Notes under the pieces: generated by a model
What the model was told of the DNA's origin: nothing
The model's database searches: none
The model's input: only the letters and a program-made list of their open reading frames with translations
NCBI GenBank assembly: GCA_963573315.1
Contig: OY752151.1
Location: 1-64,000, forward strand
Direction: 5' to 3'
DNA: 64,000 nt
DNA from: Entomortierella parvispora
Lineage: Eukaryota; Mortierellomycota; Mortierellomycetes; Mortierellales; Mortierellaceae
Made by a program: the position numbers and the translations under genes
Part shown: piece after piece, positions 57,936 to 64,000 of the stretch
How the letters are laid out: each line of letters opens with the position of its first letter
How positions within the stretch are numbered: position 1 is the stretch's first letter

Positions 57936-60136
57936 ATGATAGCGTACCTCTTCCTCTTCTGCTTGCTTGATCTCGCTATCTTTTCTGCTCCAGCCCATGG
58001 TCAGAACACAACTGTGGTCACAACTGTGTCAAATCCGGCCTATGCTCGCTTTGGTTCGAAGCTGTATGTAGTCGGTGGAGGATACGAGCGTGAGGTCAAG
58101 ACCAGTTCGTCCTACTTTTACAACTCTCCTACATTTGTTGTTGGTGATGGTCAGTTCATTGTCCTTGATCTGTCTGTTTCCTGGAAAGGATCTGCACCGG
58201 CCTGGAAAAAACTCGCAAACGGTCCCAAGCAGTGCGGCTTCCCCGGTGCAGTCTCTGCTGACGGCAACAAGATGGTCACTTTCCATTCCAGTGACAATTC
58301 CTCGTCGCCCTTTGCTATGATCTACGATGTGCCGACCGATACTTGGTCACCCTCCAAGGTCCAGGCACCCCTCGCCAACCGCACCGGTGTTGGGGCCGTT
58401 TTGAATCCTATGGACGGCCAAGTGTATCTACCTTCAGGGTATGAAAATACCCTTGGTGATCAGATGGACGTTTATAATTTCAACACGGACACCATGAGTA
58501 CCACCCCAATGTCTGGTCCTCTTACAGGCGCGTTGTATTATAACGGTGTTTGGAATTCAAAGACACAGACAATGCTTTTCTTTGGAGGCAGAATTTATCC
58601 ATCAGGGAGCTATGCGCCATCCGCCATTGTTGTATACACCCCGAGCACGGGCTTATGGTCATCCCTGGTAGGAGCTACCAGTGTTTGCGGGTCACCTCTT
58701 TTTTTTTCTTTGTTTATTCGTGCTCTCTTGGCACTAGAGCCCTGTGGACTGACTCAGGAAACGTACTTACTTATTTTCCCGCGGAATAGGTTACTACCGG
58801 AAGTGGCCCTGGTGCTCGAACCGACCAGTGCATGGCTATCTGTATGATAAAGGTTCAAGAGTGCTTGTCCCGTGTACCCTTCTCAATTGACTCTAAACTA
58901 ACCACTTCTATATCGCCCCTTATTACGCTTTTTCTCCATAGCTGACGATGGATCCAAGCTTGTGGTGATGGGAGGTAGGAATTCAGGAGATTTCTATCAG
59001 AGCTACCTGGCAGAGCTTTTCATTTTGGACCTGGACACCTTGGTTTGGACTCGTGCAAAGGATTATTCCAGTCCAAGAATCTACGCCGTCTGTACCATTT
59101 ATAACAATACCTTCATTTCCTGGGGCGGTAAGAAAAATAACCCTCGTGTTTTGCCCTTCAGTGCCTGTGTGTACAAAACTGGATCCTAATTGCAGTTGTA
59201 CAAAATCCTCGATGATATCTAGGTGGGGACTCCTCATCGACGGCAATGTCAGCACCAGCAATCCTGTACGACTTGAAACGCAACAAGTATCTCAGCACGT
59301 ACATGGGATCCGACCCAGACTCTGACTACGATCCCACTATGGGACCACAAAAAGACGGATCATCGACCTCTAATGGAGATGGCAGTCCCAATAATCCAAA
59401 AGGTTCCGGAGTGTTTGGTGGTTCTGGTGGTTCTAATACCGCACAAATTGTAGGCGGTGTTTTTGGCGGTGTAGCAGCCCTAGTCATCATCCTTGTGGTT
59501 TGCATTCGTTGCCGTGGAGGAAGATTTAACGTAGGCAGTCAACTAGAGATTGTCCTGGATGTACACAAGGATGGTCAGCTGGCTAATCCGGGTCTAAACA
59601 GAGCCGGAACTGCCGGCGAAGTGACATTCGTTGGACAGGCGGCTACTCAATGGTTATCAACTACGCAGACTTCTCAGAGGCCATCAACCATGCAAACTAC
59701 GACGACAGGAGGGCTACCATCTCTCGGACCAATCTCAACAATGATCACAGGGCAGCCATCAAACCAGCACCTTATTGGCCAACAACAATACCCGCTTTTG
59801 AGCCTCCAGTCTTCTCAACAGTGGCATCACCTCCCGAGCCAGACTTCGTTTTCTGATGTACGACCTTCAACTCTGGAGAGAGGGTCTCCTCAGGGATTGT
59901 CCTCTCAAGCATACCCGCCACTGCCACAATTACCCCAGCAGCCTCAGCATCTTAATACCAACGAAGCTCCTCCAAGCTACACGGACTCTCCTCAGCTGCG
60001 ACCCCGACAGCCAGAGTATGTGCCACAAGGCTCACAATTTCCAATGGATCATGGTGATGGAACTTCAAGTAGTGGCACAGGATCGCCCGTGTCGTGGCCA
60101 ATGACTGTCCGATCTCCAGAATTAATTCCTCAATAA
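57936..60136 (+). CDS. Kelch-repeat ectodomain, single-pass membrane protein with PPxY tail
   Basis: Exons 57936-58667, 58790-58841, 58942-59127 and 59223-60136 are phase-consistent, giving 627 residues. A signal peptide (MIAYLFLFCLLDLAIFSAPA) precedes six or so kelch-like blades (YVVGGGYE, DVPTDTWSPS, YLPSGYENTLGDQMDVYNF, MLFFGGRIYPSG, LVVMGGRNSGDF, ISWGG). A Gly/Ser-rich stalk leads to a transmembrane helix (about residues 395-420; GGVFGGVAALVIILVV) ending in CIRCRGG. The 200-residue cytoplasmic tail is Gln/Ser/Pro-rich and contains APPSYTDS, a PPxY motif that could recruit WW-domain ubiquitin ligases (Rsp5/Nedd4 type). Such proteins are expanded in early-diverging fungi; the ligand is unknown. 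Confidence 0.82.
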
Positions 60137-60251
60137 CGTAAATATAAAAAAATGGAGTTTACGTTGCGGCGCAACACTACGGTGATAATGATGTCCCTTT
60201 AATGAATATTGCCTTGGTATAGCTAGCTAGAAAGAATAGTGAGGGGTGCAG

Positions 60252-60590
60252 CTATGACGCATGGGCAATCAGTAGTCGCGCCCTTTCTTCGTCTTCCTCC
60301 ACCCTTCGTCGCCGCCTCCTGCATCTCAAACAGTAGAAGAGGAGGACAATCATGAAAGGGAGCGAATTGAGTAAAGCCATGGACACCAGATAGTACTCGG
60401 CCGTACAAAAAGGAGTGATTGAGCCGTCTCGAGGGCGAATACATGCTATTCCGCCGTCCTTGAGGAAATGATCACACATGTTTCTGAGCTCTGAACCGCA
60501 GCCGTAAACGCTGGAGCCAATACACCCATTTTTAGAATCACACAAAGCCAGCCCATAGTCGACCATGTGGCGGCACTGTGCGCTAGTGCC
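60252..60590 (-). CDS. Small cysteine-containing single-pass membrane protein (3' exon)
   Basis: The last exon encodes a Cys-rich segment (GTSAQCRHMVDYGLALC, then CIGSSVYGCGSEL, MCDHFL, ACIRPRDGS, PFC), a hydrophobic helix (LLNSLPFMIVLLFYCL) and a basic/acidic tail (CRRRRRRVEEDEE). The topology suggests Cys-rich lumen or exterior and a short cytoplasmic tail. Upstream the frame reaches TGA at 60596-60594, so either an acceptor near 60591 (CTGACCAG) joins an unlocated first exon, or this is a damaged copy. An initiation exon ahead of 60600 is likely but I cannot fix it. Confidence 0.45.
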   Translation of the reverse strand, partial: GTSAQCRHMVDYGLALCDSKNGCIGSSVYGCGSELRNMCDHFLKDGGIACIRPRDGSITPFCTAEYYLVSMALLNSLPFMIVLLFYCLRCRRRRRRVEEDEERARLLIAHAS

Positions 60591-60789
60591 TGGTCAGCAA
60601 TTATCGTCATCTGTGCTGGTGATAAACAAGTCCATGAAGGCGTGGGAGGTAGATTACAGCTTGAAGTGAGGGGATGAGGGGAAAAAGTGAGATGTGAAAG
60701 ATGAAAAAAAAGAGAAGACGAATTGGATTGGGGGGGGGGGGTCGTCAAGGCGAAGCGAATCATACGCGCCTGCTTGTTGGACATGATTA

Positions 60790-60955
60790 GACATTCCTAT
60801 TGCTTTGCTTCTACTTTGCCTAGTTGCTTTGCTTCTGCTTTGCCTGGTTGCTTTGCCTGGCTGCTTTGCCTCTGCTTTGCCTGGTAACTTTACCTTTGCT
60901 TTGCCAGGTAGCTTTACTTCTGCATAGCCAGGTTGCTTTGCTACGTTGCGTGTGT
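60790..60955. repeat. Degenerate minisatellite (TTGCTTTGCCTGG-type)
   Basis: Repeats of words such as GCTTTGCCTGGTTGCTTTGC, with variants (CTTTGCCTCTG, GCCAGGTAGCTTTACTTC), for about 165 bp. It produces a false Leu/Cys/Ala-rich open frame. Confidence 0.75.
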
Positions 60956-61083
60956 GTTCTTCAATGTACTCACCTTTCCCGACTTTTCCCTATTTTCTCT
61001 TGCTCTCTTTTGTCTCTGTCACTGCTCCTGTTCTTGCTTTTGTCTCCTCGGTCTGTAAGCCTCACTGGATCCCCCAACTTCAA

Positions 61084-61365
61084 ATGCGTGCTTCCCAGCT
61101 TTTGCTTTTACTCGCGGTCACTACGGCTGCCATTGCCCAGCCTCAAGAATACCGTCGGCAAAAATTTTACAGCCCCAAGGAGGCAAATTTACGACTTCCC
61201 CATGAGAACTTCTTGAGAGGTCGCTGTATCACTACCGCTTGCTCATGGGATGTCTGCCCTCACGGCTGGTGGATGTGCCACCATCGTTCCTGCCCAATAT
61301 CCGGCCAGCAAATGGATTGCTGTGAGAGTGTTGTGGACTGCGATACTTGGATTTCTGAGAATTGA
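61084..61365 (+). CDS. Small secreted cysteine-rich protein
   Basis: An intronless 93-residue protein. The first 20 residues (MRASQLLLLLAVTTAAIAQP) are a clear signal peptide with cleavage expected after AIA. The mature part has eight Cys (CITTACSWDVC, WWMCHHRSC, DCCESVVDC), all in the last 45 residues, suggesting four disulfides. I do not recognise the fold. Size and composition are those of secreted effector-like or defensive fungal proteins; this is inference. The ATG at 61084 was chosen because it starts the signal peptide; the frame is open further upstream through the minisatellite. Confidence 0.65.
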   Translation: MRASQLLLLLAVTTAAIAQPQEYRRQKFYSPKEANLRLPHENFLRGRCITTACSWDVCPHGWWMCHHRSCPISGQQMDCCESVVDCDTWISEN

Positions 61366-61648
61366 CCGCGCAAGGTTGTTCATATGAATGAACCACAAAA
61401 TCAACAACGAACAATAAGTAAAATCTTTTTGGTCCGCAATTGAGTCGTGACCCCCGTATGTAGACAACCACTATAGCTAAAGTGGGATGCAAAGAGATGT
61501 ATACCCAATCCACAATGACTCGTGTCGTAGCTGCTACCGGTATGGATGGCATAAGGTGCGGTGTTAGCGGTCGCCAAAACGTGAGCGGTCTGATAACTAG
61601 ACTAGCCACTGGTGGATCCCGATGGAGGATACAGCAGAGAGTGTCTCT
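61366..61648. other. Intergenic region
   Basis: No gene recognised between the convergent ends of the secreted Cys-rich protein and the HNH protein. Confidence 0.5.
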
Positions 61649-62278
61649 TTATTTATGACAGCTTTTGACTATAGAGTCTGTTCTCAAGAATATTTTGAAA
61701 CATGAGAGAAGAATTCGGTTTGAAAAAGCCCTTGTGCATCTCGTAGGTATGAGATATGTGGGAGCAATCGCATTCGGAGGTATAATCGAACTCATCGTCG
61801 AGCCCAAGTAGTACATTACATAGGAAATAGTCCTGTCTGCAATGATCACCGCTTCCCTATCCACGTCTGAAAACAAAGGGATTCTCCGAGTCCGACTGAA
61901 CAGCCGCATGGTCCTGAGGTTTATATCCTTCTGTGACATTGTAGATATCCCGAGGGACAACACGTCCCGAATGCCGGCGAATCCACAGCGGCGTACAGAG
62001 TCACACATTGGGCAACTGATACCAAGATTGGCGAGATCGTTGTGAGAGGGGTGGCCGTCGATATGGCCACAAACCATGTGCTTGCCAGCTCTGATGCCAC
62101 AGTATCGACATGAATAATTATCTCGTTGGAGAACCTGCCGACGCAGCTCCCTCCATTCTGGCGATGTAATGTCCAAGGTTCTTGGACTGCTCTCGTGAGT
62201 GGACCAGGTCTTGGTAACGGACAAACGCAGCAAGGCGTGCTGTGGTGCTGCTGTCGCGGTCTTGGGGCCTTTGTCCAT
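61649..62278 (-). CDS. HNH-type nuclease-domain protein
   Basis: 209 residues from the ATG at 62278, intronless. Residues about 40-105 form an HNH-like module: SPEWRELRRQVLQRDNYSC, the zinc pair CRYC, HMVCGHIDGHPSHNDLANLG with the His-Asn core, and the second zinc pair CPMC. The C-terminal half is helical without a recognised domain. HNH proteins cleave DNA, but several eukaryotic relatives are of unknown function. An upstream GTG/other start in the same frame is possible; the chosen ATG follows a stretch with no conservation signs. Confidence 0.65.
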   Translation of the reverse strand: MDKGPKTATAAPQHALLRLSVTKTWSTHESSPRTLDITSPEWRELRRQVLQRDNYSCRYCGIRAGKHMVCGHIDGHPSHNDLANLGISCPMCDSVRRCGFAGIRDVLSLGISTMSQKDINLRTMRLFSRTRRIPLFSDVDREAVIIADRTISYVMYYLGSTMSSIIPPNAIAPTYLIPTRCTRAFSNRILLSCFKIFLRTDSIVKSCHK

Positions 62279-62610
62279 CACGGAATCAAACGAAGGCGTC
62301 GCAACAAGGAAGAAACAGTGGTGAAGAGGAGGGGAAACGTACGACGGGGTGGATACGTGCCAGAAAAACAAACACATACTTCTTCATGGTCTCGGTGGTA
62401 CGCATGCGAGGAGCCTCTCTGCGTTTCTTCAAATAAATAAAAGAATGACCAAGGAATGACGTCGCCCGAGATGGATGAATGAGAAGAAAGGCCTCTCGGT
62501 CTTTGGTTCCACAAAAGAAATTCGAAGAAACTCATTCTCAAGAAGGCGCGTTTGACAGAAACAAGCACGACAGGGGCCTTCTGGTAGACACTGCATCGGT
62601 ACTTCTTTTA

Positions 62611-63156
62611 TTACTGCACCATGGCGACTCCTAGAGACTCGAGTCGCGGTTTGAGCTGATGCTTGGTATCGAGCGCCACCAGGTTGTCCCGTCCTCCAAT
62701 GGATTCACCATCGAAAAAGATGGAGGGGAAAGAGGAGTGGCCTCGGGTGATCTTTGTCAGGATCTTTTTGATGTCTCCGCCATTGGGTTCTTCATCTACT
62801 TCCAGGACCGTAAAATCGTTGGTGTAGGACTCTAGTAACCGTTTTGCCGCGGCAGAATAAGCACAGTACGTCTTGGAGAAAACCATGACGTGGTGGGTAT
62901 CAATCAGGTTCTGGATCCGCCTCTCGAGTGCTGCGTACGGATCCTCCTTGTGGATACCCTCGGAAAGAGAAGAAAGAGCTTCGTCCGTGAGTTCGTCCTC
63001 GCCATAGATGTCGAGGGACGAAGAGGAGGTGCGGAAAAGCAGGAGGTACGAGCAAAGGAGACAGCCAAGGAGAAAGAAGACGACGCGCATGCGACGGGAT
63101 CGCATATAGGCCGAGATGACTGAAATGGGCTTGGGTTTCGTAGATAGTGAGTCCAT
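62611..63156 (-). CDS. Membrane-anchored monothiol glutaredoxin (Grx6/Grx7-like)
   Basis: 181 residues, intronless. A basic N-terminus (RSRRMR) precedes a transmembrane helix (about residues 25-42; VVFFLLGCLLCSYLLLF), then an acidic linker and the glutaredoxin fold (from about 75). The active site is KTYCAYSAAAK, a single-Cys CxYS motif like yeast Grx6/Grx7. The cis-Pro loop is SSFPSIFF and the glutathione-binding GGRDNL is intact. Such type-II anchored proteins act in the early secretory pathway, on the lumenal side, in glutathione-dependent thiol reduction and, for Grx6, iron-sulfur binding. Confidence 0.88.
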   Translation of the reverse strand: MDSLSTKPKPISVISAYMRSRRMRVVFFLLGCLLCSYLLLFRTSSSSLDIYGEDELTDEALSSLSEGIHKEDPYAALERRIQNLIDTHHVMVFSKTYCAYSAAAKRLLESYTNDFTVLEVDEEPNGGDIKKILTKITRGHSSFPSIFFDGESIGGRDNLVALDTKHQLKPRLESLGVAMVQ

Positions 63157-63452
63157 GGCGTGGGTAGTGTAGAGTGAAAGAGCTCTCTACGAGATGCGCT
63201 GTCGAGGGATAGAGGAGGATGGAGGAGGAGACAAGGACCGTGTGGGAATGCAAAATGCATGCATGACCAAAATGCAGCATTTGCATGCGCAGGAAGTCAC
63301 AAAAGCGCCACCATTATTATCATTCCATGGCTGCAACTGCATGCATGCATGCATGCATCTCTATTCTCCTCTTCCTTGTTTCCTCTCCCTCCTCTCTCTC
63401 TCTCTCCTTCTCTCGCTCTAGCTTTCACTCTCACACGCATCTCCGTTTCACC

Positions 63453-64000
63453 ATGGAGTTTCCGACTGTGGGCGCGCATTGCGCACAACCTTCCTGCCAA
63501 TCGCTCTCGTTTCTCCCATACCAGTGCTCGTTCTGTCAATCGAGTTTTTGTTCGACTCACCGACTGCCAACAGACCATGAGTGTGGACCATGGTCGGCTC
63601 TCTCCCATGCGGCCTCTGTTCAAGTTTGCTCCACCTGTGAACAGATGTTATGGACTCCCAAGGGGAATGACTCCCGGGCCATCGTAAGAGCCACTTTTAC
63701 AATGAAATCGTCCTTGGACGGCTGCGATATCAATACCTTTTCTCATAGATACCCTCTTGACCGCTGTGCTAAATAGCTCAAGGATCATGTAATAAGTGGC
63801 TGCAAGATCAATCTAATGCCCGAGATCGAATCGATCACCGTACCCTGTGCCCTGGATGGCTGCAAAAAACGCGATCGCGTCGTTGCGACTTGCCCCGACT
63901 GCAAACTCACCTTTTGTCTTGGGCACCGACACCCTTCTGACCACCGTTGCTCTCATCTCGATATCTTGAAGATGCAAGCAGAAGAAGAGAAGGAAAACAG
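63453..64000 (+). CDS. AN1-type zinc finger protein, ZFAND2-like, cut by window end
   Basis: The ATG at 63453 (CACCATGG context) opens an exon ending at 63683 (GTAAGA donor); the next exon starts at 63777 in phase and runs off the window. The first AN1 finger spans about residues 10-45 (CAQPSC, CSFC, CSTH, HEC). A linker resembling ZFAND2 (VCSTCEQMLW, then HVISGC) leads to a second AN1 finger (CALDGC, CPDC, CLGH, HRC). Two AN1 fingers with this linker are typical of ZFAND2/AIRAP proteins, which associate with the proteasome and p97/Cdc48 in protein quality control. The C-terminus (any UIM) is not in the window. Confidence 0.85.

Noticed and set aside
60446..60784. 112-codon minus-strand frame overlapping the small membrane protein
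   Set aside because: It overlaps the Cys-rich exon in another frame and lacks its features; its start runs through a poly-C/poly-G stretch. It may contain the missing first exon, but this cannot be shown.

Overview
The window is the end of a fungal chromosome. It opens with about 365 bp of C-rich telomere repeat, followed by roughly 44 kb of transposon-rich, pseudogene-rich subtelomere and about 20 kb of denser, mostly ordinary genes. Genes have many short introns (about 60-140 bp) with GTAAGT/GTGAGT-type donors and YAG acceptors. The presence of Crinkler-type effector genes, kelch/transmembrane proteins and an MRP-type ABC transporter suggests an early-diverging fungus, perhaps Mortierellomycota; that placement is inference, not proof. 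The telomere unit reads TTTTTTAGGG on the G strand, unlike the usual fungal TTAGGG.

Layout. 1-2.0 kb: telomere, then a degenerate tandem array with a period near 157 bp. 2-6.5 kb: no genes seen; a hairpin, a 25-bp minisatellite and about 1 kb of purine-only-like strand. 6.7-13.3 kb: two diverged copies of one unknown gene relic flanking a PIF/Harbinger-like element (transposase plus Myb/SANT-like partner, both lightly broken) and a MULE transposase relic. 14.2-15.0 kb: a near-perfect 77-bp inverted repeat. 16-21 kb: a full-length ABCC/MRP transporter with a degenerate NBD1. 21.3-33.2 kb: a layered insertion stack. A LINE 3' fragment, a tRNA-like SINE that shares its 3' tail, and an almost new Ty3/gypsy chromovirus-type retrotransposon (identical 237-bp LTRs, 5-bp target duplication) lie between a probable old promoter and the start of a Crinkler-like gene, which is now a pseudogene. 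A SANT-like gene converges on it. 34-36.6 kb: eroded remains of LRR/STAND-like genes. 37-40 kb: RNB-domain ribonuclease, probably mitochondrial. 40.4-44.2 kb: a second, better preserved Crinkler-like gene followed by a relic of the same SANT-like gene.

44.5-64 kb: a Nup120/Nup160 nucleoporin, a large STRA6-like (retinol-binding-protein-receptor family) membrane protein, a broken quinone oxidoreductase-like gene, a kelch ectodomain receptor-like protein with a PPxY tail, a small transmembrane protein, a small secreted cysteine-rich protein, an HNH-domain protein, an ER/Golgi-type monothiol glutaredoxin, and the start of a two-AN1-finger (ZFAND2-like) protein cut by the window end.

The most interesting structure is the repeated CRN + convergent SANT-like pair (two loci, plus a third SANT relic at 21.3 kb), combined with the SINE/LINE/LTR nest that separates one CRN coding region from its likely promoter by 6.4 kb. 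Exon coordinates below were derived by hand from splice sites; multi-exon genes marked as phase-consistent have coding lengths divisible by three.
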